Positions 35,258 to 44,691 of a stretch of DNA of 64,000 bases are shown here, piece by piece. Made by a program: the position numbers and the translations under genes. Numbering within the stretch: position 1 is the first letter of the stretch; every line of letters starts with the position of its first letter. Below the pieces are notes generated by a model, which did no database searches, was not told the origin of the DNA, and saw only the letters and a program-made list of their open reading frames with translations. Source of the DNA: JABFSM01 sp963762545 (lineage in GTDB: Bacteria; Gemmatimonadota; Gemmatimonadetes; Gemmatimonadales; GWC2-71-9); contig CAVXLC010000003.1 of NCBI GenBank assembly GCA_963762545.1, forward strand, positions 310,001 through 374,000, read 5' to 3'.

Positions 35258-38238
35258 GCCTGCACCTTGGCGAGGTAGGTGATGCTGGACCGCACGTTGG
35301 TCTCCTCCAGCACGTGGTACCCGCGGTGGTTCTGCTTGGCCTTGACCACCTGGCTTTCAGGATCGTTGACGTTGCCGAACACGATGGCCCCGGACGGGCA
35401 GGCCTGCTGGCAGGCCGTCACGACATCGCCGTCCTTGAGCGGCCGGTCCTCCATGCGCGCCGCGTGCTGCGCCCCGCGGATCCGCTGCACGCAGAAGGTG
35501 CACTTTTCCATCACCCCGCGGGCCCGGACCGTCACGTCGGGATTGAGCTGCAGGTCGAGCGGCTCGACGAAGGCGCGCTTGGCGAAGGGATACCAGTTGA
35601 AGTAGCGCACCTTGTACGGGCAGTTGTTGCTGCAGTAGCGGGTGCCGACGCACCGGTTGTACACCTGGCCGTTGAGGCCGTCGGCCGTGTGATAGGAGGC
35701 GTACACCGGGCAGACCGGCTCACAGGGAGCGTTCTCGCAGTGCTGGCAGAGCATCGGGAGGACGCGGGCCCCGAACGGCTCCCCGGGCTCGGTCCCGCCC
35801 TCCCAGTAGCGCTCGATCCGCATCCAGCTCATCTCCCGCCCGCGCACCACGTTGTCGTACCCGACCCAGGGGATGTTGTTCTCCGAGTAGCAGGCCGTGA
35901 CGCACGAGGCGCATCCGGTGCACCGGGCCAGGTCGATCGCCATGCCCCAGCGAGGATTGTCCAGGGCGTAGGCGCCGTATTTCTGCTTCTGCACCTGGGT
36001 TTCGCGGAACCCGCCCAGGGCCTGCTTTTCGCGCTCGGTGTTGGTCTCGCGCTCTTCCTCCCCGACTTGCTTGAGGGATTCCTCCACCGTGTAGTGCTTG
36101 ACCGCATGGGCCAGCGGCATGGCCTCGGCAATGTGGCGGCCGAGCTGCCGGGGATTGCCGTCGGTGCGGGCGAGCTGATGATAGTCGCGGGTCTTCTCGA
36201 CCTCGACCTTGACGCTCAGGTACGGCAGGAAGCCCTTGCCATCCTTGGGGCCGAGCAGGTCGAGCGCGTTGGCGCCCAGCCCCTTGGCGTATTCGCCGAA
36301 TTCGGTATGGCCCAGGCCGAGCCCCATGGCCAGCACCTCGGGCCGCACGCCCGGAAAGACGTAGGCCGGAGCCGCCACTTCTCCATGGGGCGACTTGAGC
36401 CGCAGCACCTCACCGTCGCGCACGTCGAGTCGCCTGGCGGTGTCCGGATGCAGCTCGATCCAGGAGCCCCAGGTGATCTTGGTGACCGGATCGGGATTCT
36501 CGAGCAGCCAGGGACGGTTGGCGCCCCGGCCGTCGTGGTACATGGAGGACGGCACCGGCAGGAAGACGAACTCTCCGGCGCCGTCGAACGCCGGCGCGGT
36601 CCAGGTCATCCCGGAGGCCCCGGCGGCCAGCTTGACGGCGGGGGGAGCCGGCGCGGCGTCGTAGATCCCGCCCCGGGCGAGCGACTCGCGCCAGAACTGC
36701 GCCGCATCCGCCCCGCGGGAGAGTCCGGCCCACTTCTGCCTGAGGTGCGCCTCGAACGTCGGGGCGTTGAACTGCGCCAGGGCGCCGCCGGCCTTCTGCG
36801 CCGCCTTGAGCAGCACGTCGCCGGTGTGCATGGTCTTGAAGACCGGGGTCATCACCGGCTGCATCAGCCCCCGCACGCCGGCCCGGGGCGCCAGATCGTC
36901 CCAGCGCTCCAGCGCGTGATGATTGGGGAGCAGCAGGTCGCACGCGGCGGCCGTTTCATCCAGGAAGAGCGCGGTGCTGACCTTGAACGGCACCTTGGCC
37001 ATGGCGGCGGCGAACCCGGCACTCTTGGGGACGCTGTACGCCGGGTTGCTGTCGTGCACCAGGAGAACGGCAATCTCCCCCGCGTTCATCGCGGCGATGA
37101 GTCCTTCCATCGCGCCGTACCCGTCGGTGGTCGGAAGGCCGGCGCCGAAGCGCACGGTCTTGCCCACATTGCCCGCCACGTAGTTGAGCAGGTTCACCGC
37201 GGCCGCGACCTCGATGGCGCCGCGATGTTGCGCCCCGATTCCCCCGGCCACCGCCAGGCTGGGGCTGGCCGAGACGAACTCCCGGGCCAGCTTCCGCACC
37301 GCCTCGGTGGTCATGCCGGTGGTCTGGGCCACCTTCTCGGGGGTCCAGGCGGCAAGGCCGGCCGCGAGTCCGGCGGCATCGGCCGGCGCGGAGGTGCGCT
37401 CGGAGAGGATGACGTTGGCCATGCCCAGCGCCAGCGCCGCTTCGGTGCCGGCCACGATGGGATGCCATTCATCGGCGTTGAGCCCGGTCAGGTTCATCCG
37501 GGGGCCGGCATACACCAGCTTGGCCATGCTGGTGCCGTCGAACCCGTGGGACCTGGCGAATCCCCGCTGCTGCTCGACCACCGGCCCCCAGGTCTCCAGG
37601 AAATCGGCGCCGAAGGACACAATGTGCCGGGCCTGGGCGAAGTCGTAGACCGGGAGCTCGTCCAGGCCGAACACCTGCTGGTTGGCGGCCCGCTCCGGGG
37701 CCCGATCGAACGCCTCGTAGCGCACCAGCTTGCCGCCCAGCGCACCGGTCCACGCGGCGAGCAGGTCGGAGAAGGTGCCCGGCCCGGCGCCGCTGATCAC
37801 CGCGACCCTTCCGGCGGCGCCGGACAGCTTCTGGGTCAGGCGAGTGATCGCCTCGTCCCAGGTGAGGTCCTTGCGCGCCGCGCCTTCCCGCGCCATCGGT
37901 CCGCGGGTGCGTCCCGGATTGTAGAGCCCCTGGAGACCGGCCTGACCCCGATGGCACAGGGTGCCGGCGTTGACCGGATGCGCGGGGTTGCCCTCCAGCT
38001 TGATGGCCCGTGCCTCCCGCGTCTTGACGTGCAGGCCGCAGCCCGCGGCGCACTCGGTACAGGTGCTGGCGTACCAGGTCGGGATACCGGGAACCTGATC
38101 TTCGTCCTGCACCAGGTACGGGATCAGCTTCTCGACCTTTCCGGTGGAGCAACCGGACAGCGCGGCGGCGCCGGCCCCGGAGACTCCCAGGACGGTCAGG
38201 AAGCGGCGGCGATCGATGCCCCGGGCTTCGTCTGTCAT
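35254..38238 (-). CDS. actB: Alternative complex III iron-sulfur subunit ActB (molybdopterin-like + ferredoxin domains)
   Basis: A 994-aa fusion. The N-terminus has a twin-arginine signal (DRRRFLTVLGVSGAG) and a lipoprotein Cys (SGCSTG). Residues ~45-690 resemble a molybdopterin oxidoreductase domain; in ACIII this domain binds no molybdenum cofactor, though an N-terminal Cys set (CTECAAGCGLH) is visible. The C-terminal quarter binds Fe-S clusters: CTGCASCVTAC, CQHCENAPCEPVCP, CVGTRYCSNNCPYKVRYFNW and CTFCVQRIRG…CQQACPSGA. It passes electrons from quinol to the multiheme ActA. Second gene of the operon. Confidence 0.95.
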
Positions 38239-38257
38239 TCCTTCTCCCCGCTCACCG

Positions 38258-38860
38258 TTAGTAATGACACGCGGTGCAGTCCCGGGTGATCTTCCGCGCG
38301 ATGTGACAGCTCACGCAGAAACCCATGTTGTTCACGTTGTTCACCTTGAAGACCTGCGGCATCCGGGCCACGTCGCCGTGGCACGTCTGGCAGGCGTTGG
38401 GACCCATCGCCTTGATGTGGCGCATATGGGGGAAATGCACGTGCCGGGCGAGGGTGTGGATCCGGACCCACTCGAGCTTCGGCTTGGTGGTGTCGGCCCG
38501 CTGGTTCCAGACCTGCCGGAGCTTCCGGATCTCGGCCTTGTTGGTCGAATCGGTGCCGGCGACCACCGTGTGGCAGCCCATGCAGGTTTCCACCGAGGGA
38601 ATGCCGGGCTCGGTGGCGCGGTTCACGGTGTAGTGACAGTACTGGCACTGCATCATGAACTGCCCGGCATGAATGTCGTGCCGGAAGAAGATCGGCTGGC
38701 GGGGTCCCTGGAGATTCGCCGAGTCGGCGACCGCGAGGCGAGGAGCGGTGGCGGAATCGACCACGGGCTTCTGTTGCGCACCGGTCCGGCTCAAGGCCGG
38801 AACCAACGCCCCCACGGCGATCGCACCCGCGATGACGCCGAGTCCCAAGAGCTTCCGCAT
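38258..38860 (-). CDS. actA: Alternative complex III pentaheme cytochrome c subunit ActA
   Basis: A 200-aa protein with one N-terminal membrane anchor (residues ~3-22) and five CxxCH heme motifs: CQYCH, CMGCH, CQTCH, CVSCH and CTACH (the last near the C-terminus). This matches the pentaheme ActA of ACIII. First gene of the operon. A Crp/Fnr-like palindrome lies 79 bases upstream of the start, suggesting control by oxygen, redox or energy state. Confidence 0.94.
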   Translation of the reverse strand: MRKLLGLGVIAGAIAVGALVPALSRTGAQQKPVVDSATAPRLAVADSANLQGPRQPIFFRHDIHAGQFMMQCQYCHYTVNRATEPGIPSVETCMGCHTVVAGTDSTNKAEIRKLRQVWNQRADTTKPKLEWVRIHTLARHVHFPHMRHIKAMGPNACQTCHGDVARMPQVFKVNNVNNMGFCVSCHIARKITRDCTACHY

Positions 38861-38938
38861 GCGAGCAATCCGTCGCGAGGGGTGAGCGACCGTGCGTCTG
38901 GCGACCGGACCCCACGAACCAGTCCGGCAGCGGCGTAC

Positions 38939-38956
38939 TTGTGAAATCTTTCACGA
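38939..38956. promoter_or_regulatory. Crp/Fnr-type operator upstream of the ACIII operon
   Basis: TTGTGAAATCTTTCACGA carries TGTGA-N6-TCAC(G), one base short of the symmetric consensus. It lies 79 bases before the actA start on the minus strand, closely mirroring the site before the cupredoxin gene (81 bases). Confidence 0.65.
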
Positions 38957-39034
38957 GGAGCCCGGTTGCGCAAGTCGTGTCAGCGCAACGCGGGACGCGT
39001 GAAAATAGTGTGGCCCCCCGGGTTGGGACAGGGG

Positions 39035-39826
39035 TTACGGTTCGAGCCGTCCCACGTCCCGAAGATGGTCCGGCAACTCGAACGGCGTGCCCTGGCGCTC
39101 CATGAAGCGCACCGATTCCAGCGCCATGGCCCGGAAGAGCGACGCTTCGCGCCAGTCGAGGTTGGCCCGAAAGAACACTTCCCGCACCGAGCGCATGACG
39201 ACTTCGGTGCGCCGGGTCTTGAAGAAGTCGATGGCCCAAAGGGTCCGTTCCCAGTCGCGGAAGAGCAGCTCCAGCCGGCCGCTGGGGGCCGGCGGTGCGT
39301 CACGGCGGGGCGGCTTCCGGGGACTGGCCTCACCGGTGCGGGCCACCCAGGTCTCATAGAGCAGGATGCCGACCGCCTGCGCCAGGTTGAGCGAGCGGTG
39401 TCCGGGCACGGTGGCGATGGTGACCAGGGCGTGGCAGTGGTCGAGCTCGTCGTTGGTGAGGCCGCGGTCTTCTCGCCCAGCCACCAGCGCCACCGGACCG
39501 TCGGCACTCCGCTCCACCAGCTCGGCGGCGGCGGCGCGAGGGCGCAGCATGGATCGTTTGGCGGTGCGCTCCCGCGCGGTCAGGGCGGTGAGATACACGC
39601 AGTCCTCGGTGGCCTGGGCGAGGCTGTCGTGCAGGGTGATCCGGGCCACCAGGTCGGCGGTGTTATGGGCGATGCCCTCGATGCGCCACGGATCGAAGAC
39701 CGCGGGGGTGACCAGCCGGAGCTGCTCGATACCGAAATTCTTCGCCAGACGAACCGCGCCGGCGATGTTGACGATGTCCTGCGGACCGACGAGGACGAGA
39801 ATCGGGGCGGGAAGCGGGTCGGTCAC
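39035..39826 (-). CDS. trmJ: TrmJ-family tRNA/rRNA 2'-O-methyltransferase (SPOUT)
   Basis: A 263-aa SpoU/SPOUT methyltransferase: 'ILVLVGPQDIVNIAGAVRLA' and 'NFGIEQLRLVTP' at the N-terminus, 'PVALVAGREDRGLTNDELDH', then the cofactor-knot end 'HRSLNLAQAVGILLYETW'. TrmJ enzymes methylate the ribose at position 32 of tRNAs. The C-terminal ~90 residues carry a basic linker (RKPPRRDAP) and a helical tail. GTG start overlaps the stop of the PilT-like gene by 4 bases, so it is co-translated with it. Whether tRNA or rRNA is the target is not settled by sequence. Confidence 0.85.
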   Translation of the reverse strand: MTDPLPAPILVLVGPQDIVNIAGAVRLAKNFGIEQLRLVTPAVFDPWRIEGIAHNTADLVARITLHDSLAQATEDCVYLTALTARERTAKRSMLRPRAAAAELVERSADGPVALVAGREDRGLTNDELDHCHALVTIATVPGHRSLNLAQAVGILLYETWVARTGEASPRKPPRRDAPPAPSGRLELLFRDWERTLWAIDFFKTRRTEVVMRSVREVFFRANLDWREASLFRAMALESVRFMERQGTPFELPDHLRDVGRLEP

Positions 39827-41280
39827 GCCTCGCCCAGGAAACTGGTGTTGACGCCCTTGGCCTTGAGCGAGGCCAGCAACCCGGTCTTTTCGGCGGACTT
39901 GAGATAGGCCTCGCGCGGCTCGATGGTGCCGGACTCCACCAGCTCGAGCAGCGCGTCGTTCAGCGTCACCATCCCCATCTTGCGGTTGGTCTGCATGATG
40001 GAGGGGATCTGGAAGGTCTTCCCTTCCCGGATCAGGTTGGCCACGGCGGGTATGGACAGCAGCACTTCCCGCGCCGCCACGCGGCCCCCGCCCACCTTCT
40101 TGCACAGCACCTGGGCCACGACCCCCCGGAGCGACTCCGAGAGCATCACGCGGATCTGCGATTGCCGGTCCGACGGGAACTGGTCGATGATCCGGTCCAG
40201 GGTCGATGCGGCGGTGGTGGTGTGCAGCGTGCCCAGCACCAAGTGCCCGGTCTCGGCCGTCTCGATGGCGATCGAGATGGTCTCCAGGTCCCGCATTTCG
40301 CCGACCAGGACCACGTCGGGGTCCTCCCGGAGCGCCGCGCGCAAGGCCGCCTTGAACGACCTCGTGTGAGTCCCGACCTGGCGCTGGGTCACCAGGCAGC
40401 GTTTGCTCTGGTGGACGAACTCGATCGGGTCTTCGATGGTGATGAGGTGGTCGGACCGGCTCCGATTGATCAGATCGACCATCGCCGCCAGGGTGGTGGA
40501 TTTGCCCGAGCCGGTGGGTCCGGTGACGAGCACCAGGCCACGATTGAGTGAACAGAGGGCCTGGACCTGGGGGGAGAGGCCCAAGTCCTCGACCGTCTTG
40601 ATCTCGGCGGGGATCTGGCGGAAGACCGCGAGGGCGCCCCGCCGCTCGAGACCGGCATTGCAGCGGAACCGGGCGACTCCCTCGACCTCGTAGGCCCAGT
40701 CCACGTCGTTATCGCGCTGGAAGGTGTCCCAGCTCTCCGGGCTCATGATGCTGCGAAGCAGGAGCCCGAGCAGCGTCCCGTCGACCGGCGGCTCCTCGAG
40801 CCGCAACAGCTCGCCATCCTTGCGGAGAATCGGGATCGCATCGGTGCCGAGGTGCAGATCGGACCCGCCCGACTCCACCATCCTGCGGAGCAGCCGCTGC
40901 ATTTCCTGGCGGGGTCCGGTCAGATCCGGCCCGGTGGCCCGAGTCTCCGGAGCGGCCGCGGGGGCCGCGCCGTCGACCGCGCCGGCCGACCTCAGGGTGG
41001 CGCCGAATCCGCCCTCCTCGGGCGCCAGCGCCACTTCGACCGGGCCGATCGGACTCTCGTAGGCAAAGGTGAAGCGGGCCTGGGCCACGATCCGCGCGGC
41101 GACGGCGGGCGACGCGATTTCCTTGAGGAGGGCGGTGACCTGGGATTCGGTGAGCGGATCCTTGGTCACCGGCTGCAGCACGCCGCCGCGGGCCAGGCGC
41201 ACCGGCTTGCCGGTGCCCAGCCGGAGCGAGTCGGCTCCGTGCTGCTTCATAGCGGTGAGAAAACGGTCGATGCGGGGCAC
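39823..41280 (-). CDS. pilT: PilT-like twitching-motility ATPase with duplicated N-terminal domain
   Basis: A 485-aa secretion-superfamily ATPase. The core has Walker A GPTGSGKST (254-262), Asp box EDPIEFVH, Walker B 'DPDVVLVGEMRDLETI', and His box 'TGHLVLGTLHTTTAASTLDR', as in the pilus-retraction ATPase PilT. The C-terminal tail 'YLKSAEKTGLLASLKAKGV' is family-like. Unusually, residues ~11-90 are a diverged copy of the PilT N-terminal domain found again at ~131-208 (compare GADSLRLGTGKPVRL with GGSDLHLGTDAIPIL), making it ~110 residues longer than typical PilT. The start is GTG 41280; an ATG at 41250 would clip the first domain. No pilin genes are nearby. Confidence 0.88.
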   Translation of the reverse strand: MPRIDRFLTAMKQHGADSLRLGTGKPVRLARGGVLQPVTKDPLTESQVTALLKEIASPAVAARIVAQARFTFAYESPIGPVEVALAPEEGGFGATLRSAGAVDGAAPAAAPETRATGPDLTGPRQEMQRLLRRMVESGGSDLHLGTDAIPILRKDGELLRLEEPPVDGTLLGLLLRSIMSPESWDTFQRDNDVDWAYEVEGVARFRCNAGLERRGALAVFRQIPAEIKTVEDLGLSPQVQALCSLNRGLVLVTGPTGSGKSTTLAAMVDLINRSRSDHLITIEDPIEFVHQSKRCLVTQRQVGTHTRSFKAALRAALREDPDVVLVGEMRDLETISIAIETAETGHLVLGTLHTTTAASTLDRIIDQFPSDRQSQIRVMLSESLRGVVAQVLCKKVGGGRVAAREVLLSIPAVANLIREGKTFQIPSIMQTNRKMGMVTLNDALLELVESGTIEPREAYLKSAEKTGLLASLKAKGVNTSFLGEA

Positions 41281-41287
41281 GGTCAGC

Positions 41288-41767
41288 TCAATCCAGTGGA
41301 GTCACGAGACGGACGTGCAGCCGGTTGATGAACCGCATCGCGTCCTGATCGACGAGGCAGAAGAACCCCGAATCGTGGTTCAGATAGTCCAGCACCCGGG
41401 CCCGGTCCGGTGGCAGCTCGGACGTCACCGCGCCGACGAACCCGGTGCCATCGGAGAGCTCGATCTGCATGCCCAGGGTCCGGGCCGCCTCGACCCGCTC
41501 GACATCGTTGGTCGAGAGGACGGTCCGGACCGTCACCGCCAGGACCTGGCTCTTCGCCACGAAGATCGAGCGATTGTCCGACGTGATGGGGAGAAACGCC
41601 TCATCCCGGTTGAGAGCGTCCTCGGGCGTCTCGGGCCCGGAATGGACCGAGGCCAGCGGCTGGAGATGGAGAAACCCGTCGAGCGTGCGTCCGCCGGTGA
41701 CCAGTACCTCCGCGCGGATTCGCAGGGTGCTGCTCCAGGCGTGTGACCCCGGCTCTGGTGCCGTCAT
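41288..41767 (-). CDS. Conserved-looking hypothetical protein upstream of pilT
   Basis: A 159-aa soluble protein, 7 bases before the PilT-like gene and probably co-transcribed. It is mostly beta with the segments 'LRIRAEVLVTGGRTLDGFLH' and 'RVLDYLNHDSGFFCLVDQDA'. The pattern of an alternating-strand core ending 'RFINRLHVRLVTPLD' recalls PilZ-like or small regulatory domains, but no RxxxR motif of c-di-GMP-binding PilZ proteins is visible. No family is recognised with confidence; location suggests a link to type IV pilus ATPase control. Confidence 0.65.
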   Translation of the reverse strand: MTAPEPGSHAWSSTLRIRAEVLVTGGRTLDGFLHLQPLASVHSGPETPEDALNRDEAFLPITSDNRSIFVAKSQVLAVTVRTVLSTNDVERVEAARTLGMQIELSDGTGFVGAVTSELPPDRARVLDYLNHDSGFFCLVDQDAMRFINRLHVRLVTPLD

Positions 41768-41816
41768 GTGCGCGGAAGCTGGCGAGTGGCCCCGGCGGGG
41801 GCAAGTCCCGGCGGAC

Positions 41817-42704
41817 TCACCCCCGGACTTCCACCCCGCTCCGGCGCTCCTGAAGCCGGATCGGCTCGAGGTAGTCGGCATCCTCGCCCAGGGCGGCGCG
41901 GGCCTGGTGGAGCAGCTCGCCGGCCCGGGACAGCAGCGGAGCCTCGAGACCCAGCTCGGCCAGCTGGGCGAGGCAGATGCCGACGTCCTTGTCGAGCAGG
42001 GCCAGGCGGAAGGTGCGGGGCCAGGTGCCGTTGAGCACCCGGTCCGGTATCAGCGACTCGCTCACGAACGAGCGGCCACTGGAGGCGTTGAGGGTCTCCA
42101 CCGCCACGCGGGCATTCACCCCGGCCTTGACCAGGGCGGTGAGGCTCTCGGCCAGCGCGAGGATGTTCACGCCCAGGAGGGTGTTGTTGACCGCCTTCAT
42201 CGCGTTGCCCGAGCCGAGCGGCCCCATGTGCACGATGCGTTTGCCGAACGCCTCCAGCACCGGCCGGGCCCGCTCGAACGTCGCGGTGTCGCCGCCCACC
42301 ATCACGGTCAGGATGCCGGCCTCCGCGCCATTGGTGCCGCCGCTCACCGGTGCATCGGCAAAGCTGACGTGCTTCTTCGCGAGCCGGGCCGCGAGGCGCC
42401 GGGTGGTCGCGGCATCCCCGGAGGTGCAATCGAGGAACAGCGCGCCGGACCCCAGGCCGGCCTCGAGTCCGTCCGGTCCGTCCATCAGGCTCTCGACATC
42501 CCGCGAGGTCGGCAGACAGGTGATGACGACCTCGGCCCCGGCGGCGGCGTCGCGGGGTGTGGCCGCCGCGCGGGCGCCATGCTCCGCGGCAAAGGCGACG
42601 GCGCGCTCCCCGGTGCGATTCCAGACGGTGAGCTGGTGTTGCTTGGCGACCCGGGCCGCCATGGGGCGGCCGATGGCGCCAAGACCAAGAAAGGCAATAC
42701 GCAT
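41817..42704 (-). CDS. 3-hydroxyisobutyrate dehydrogenase-family NAD(P)-dependent oxidoreductase
   Basis: A 295-aa beta-hydroxyacid dehydrogenase: N-terminal Rossmann motif IAFLGLGAIGRPMA, substrate-binding signature DAPVSGGTNGAEAG (~residues 117-130) and catalytic Lys in GNAMKAVNNTLLG (~residue 170). Family members oxidise 3-hydroxyisobutyrate, tartronate semialdehyde or similar, or reduce succinic semialdehyde and glyoxylate. The exact substrate is undetermined. On the minus strand, 49 bases before the pilT-upstream gene; divergent from the ABC permease across a short repeat tract. Confidence 0.9.
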   Translation of the reverse strand: MRIAFLGLGAIGRPMAARVAKQHQLTVWNRTGERAVAFAAEHGARAAATPRDAAAGAEVVITCLPTSRDVESLMDGPDGLEAGLGSGALFLDCTSGDAATTRRLAARLAKKHVSFADAPVSGGTNGAEAGILTVMVGGDTATFERARPVLEAFGKRIVHMGPLGSGNAMKAVNNTLLGVNILALAESLTALVKAGVNARVAVETLNASSGRSFVSESLIPDRVLNGTWPRTFRLALLDKDVGICLAQLAELGLEAPLLSRAGELLHQARAALGEDADYLEPIRLQERRSGVEVRG

Positions 42705-42723
42705 GGGGAGGCCCGGTGGGGAT

Positions 42724-42780
42724 AGAGGCCAAGCGGCCAGGAGGCTCAGAGGCTAGGAGGCTAAGAGGCTACAAGGCCGG
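42724..42780. repeat. GAGGCTAGG-type short repeat tract (left)
   Basis: A run of overlapping near-repeats built on GGAGGCTAAGAGGCTA (GAGGCTC, GAGGCTA, GAGGCTA, GAGGCTA in succession) fills the gap before the ABC permease. The unit is shared with a second tract at 45,936-45,983 (GAGGCTAGGAGGCY in both), and the two bracket the permease/ATPase/dinB block. Two copies of CAAGGACGC follow directly. Confidence 0.55.
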
Positions 42781-42839
42781 GGCGCAAGGACGCCAGACAC
42801 AAGGACGCAAAGTGGGCCGGGGCGACGTATTCTCTACCA

Positions 42840-43628
42840 ATGACCGAGCGGCGATCTCCCTGGACACTCGCGGTGTGGCTGCTGGCCGCCCTGCTGGTCC
42901 TGTTCGTGGCTGGACCGCTGCTGCGACTGCTGCTGCTGGCCACGCCCCGAAGCCTGGGTGAAGCGTTCCGCGACCGGGAGCTGCTGGCCTCCATCTGGCT
43001 TACCATCCTCACCGCATCAGTGGCCACCCTCTTCTCGCTGCTGCTGGGCGTGCCCCTGGCCTACCTGCTCACCCGGGTGCCGTTTCCCGGGAGGCGCCTC
43101 GTGGCCGGCATCATGGAGCTCCCGGTGGTGGTCCCCCATCCGGTCGCCGGCATCGCGCTCCTGCTCTTCCTCGGACGACAGTCTCCCATCGGCAGGGTGC
43201 TGGCCCAGGCCGGGCTCGAGATCGTGAATCATGTGGGCGGGATCGTCGCGGGCATGCTGTTCGTGTCGGCCCCGATCGTGGTGAGCGCCGCCAGGGAGGC
43301 GTTTCGATCGGTGGACCCCAAACTCGAGCGGGTGGCCCGCACGCTGGGCGACACCGGCTGGCAGGCCTTTCGGAGGGTCACGTTGCCGCTGGCGGGCCGT
43401 GGCGTGCTCGCGGGCGCGGTGCTGGGCTGGGCCAGAAGCGTCAGCGAGTTCGGCTCGATCGTGATCCTGACCTTCAATCCCAAAGTCGCCAGCATCCTCA
43501 TCTACGACCGATTCACGCTGTTCGGCCTGCCGGCGGCGGTCCCCGCCGCGGTGGTCCTCCTGTTGCTGGCACTGGCGGTGTTTCTGCTGGTCCAGATGAT
43601 CGCCTCGGACCGGTCGGCGAGCCGGTGA
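42840..43628 (+). CDS. ABC transporter permease, tungstate/molybdate type
   Basis: A 262-aa permease with six membrane helices. The EAA-type cytoplasmic loop with 'ERVARTLGDTGWQAFRRVTL' (EAA/G motif) contacts the ATPase. The C-terminal 'RSVSEFGSIVILTFNPKVAS' segment and overall length resemble WtpB/ModB oxyanion permeases. The following gene is the ATPase, with stop/start overlapping by 4 bases. No substrate-binding protein gene is in the window, so it may be elsewhere. Molybdate or tungstate would supply the molybdenum hydroxylases encoded at 16-21 kb (inference). Confidence 0.82.
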   Translation: MTERRSPWTLAVWLLAALLVLFVAGPLLRLLLLATPRSLGEAFRDRELLASIWLTILTASVATLFSLLLGVPLAYLLTRVPFPGRRLVAGIMELPVVVPHPVAGIALLLFLGRQSPIGRVLAQAGLEIVNHVGGIVAGMLFVSAPIVVSAAREAFRSVDPKLERVARTLGDTGWQAFRRVTLPLAGRGVLAGAVLGWARSVSEFGSIVILTFNPKVASILIYDRFTLFGLPAAVPAAVVLLLLALAVFLLVQMIASDRSASR

Positions 43629-44691
43629 TTCGACTCGACGGCGTCGCGGTCCGGGTGGGAGGCTTTGCGCTCGAGGACATTTCACTCGTGGTGCCGGCCG
43701 GCGGCTACGGCCTGGTGATCGGTCCGACCGGCTCCGGCAAGACGACGCTGCTGGAGGCCATCGCGGGACACGTCCCGCTCGGCTCGGGCAAGGTGCTGCT
43801 GCGCGGCGAGGACGTGAGCCGCGCCGCCCCCGAAACCCGCCGGGTCGGATTCGTGTACCAGCAGTATCACCTGTTTCCCCATTTGAGCGTCCGCGAGAAC
43901 ATCGGATACGGACTTCGCGGCCAGGCAGCCGAGTCGTCGGAGCGGGTGGCCGAGCTGGCGGAGCCTGCTGGGCCTGGCCCCGCTGCTCGACCGGGGCGTT
44001 CACGGACTCTCGGGGGGCGAGCAGCAGCGCATCGCGCTGGCTCGCGCCCTGGCCCCGCGTCCCAGCATCCTGCTCCTGGACGAGCCGTTCGCCGCGGTGG
44101 ACCCAGCCACCCGGCGCGCGCTCCGGCGCGAGCTCGGCATCCTGCACCAGCGCGAGGGCATCACCACACTGCAGGTCACCCACGACTTCGAGGACGCGAT
44201 GCGCCTCGGGGATGTGGTGGCGGTGCTGGCCGGCGGGCGCATTGCGCAGTCCGGCTCGCCGGAACGCGTGTTCCGATACCCGAATTCGCCGTTCGTGGCC
44301 GAGTTCATCGGAACCGGGACGGTGCTCCGGGGCACCGTGGAGCGGGCCGTACCGATCGTGGCCGGGCGAGACGAACTTTGCCGCCTGGTTTCGCTCCGGA
44401 GCGCTGGTGCTCGAGGTGGTGGCGGAACGGGAAGGCGAAGCCCACGCGGTGCTCCGACCCGCGGACCTCACCGTGGGCCGGGAACGCTCGGCGGGACCGG
44501 CGCCGCGCAATCGCCTGGCCGCGAGGGTCGTCCGGGTCGAGCACGGCTCCGCGGTGGTCTCGGTGCACCTCGACGTGGCGGGGAACGCCCTGATGGCCTC
44601 GGTCACCGCGGCGACCGCCGAAGCGATGGCGCTGGCGCCCGGCGACGCCGTCATCGTCTCCATCAAGGCCACGGCGATTCACCTGATCTGA
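43625..44691 (+). pseudogene. ABC transporter ATPase (WtpC/ModC-like) interrupted by two frameshifts
   Basis: As read, the gene is broken. The first 113 codons (to 43963) carry Walker A GPTGSGKT and 'VGFVYQQYHLFPHLSVRENI'. One extra base at ~43964 (GAGCCTGCTG) moves the frame. The next 133 codons (43965-44363) hold signature LSGGEQQRIALARAL, Walker B SILLLDEPFAAVDPATRR and the H-loop TLQVTHDFED. A second extra base in the GGG at 44364-44366 moves it again. The last 108 codons (44365-44691) read 'ETNFAAWFRSGALVLEVVAE' and a TOBE/MOP-like tail ending 'GDAVIVSIKATAIHLI'. The restored protein would be ~354 aa, normal for ModC/WtpC. Either two sequencing/assembly insertions or a real pseudogene; all motifs are intact in the restored sequence, which favours error or very recent decay. 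Confidence 0.8.

Noticed and set aside
35314..38289. A ~3-kb plus-strand open frame opposite actB
   Set aside because: It is antisense to the Fe-S subunit with its clear Cys motifs; the translated sequence has no family features.
43625..44691. Programmed frameshifting in the ABC ATPase gene
   Set aside because: Two shifts in the same direction at unrelated sequences lacking slippery heptamers and stimulatory structures make programmed recoding unlikely.
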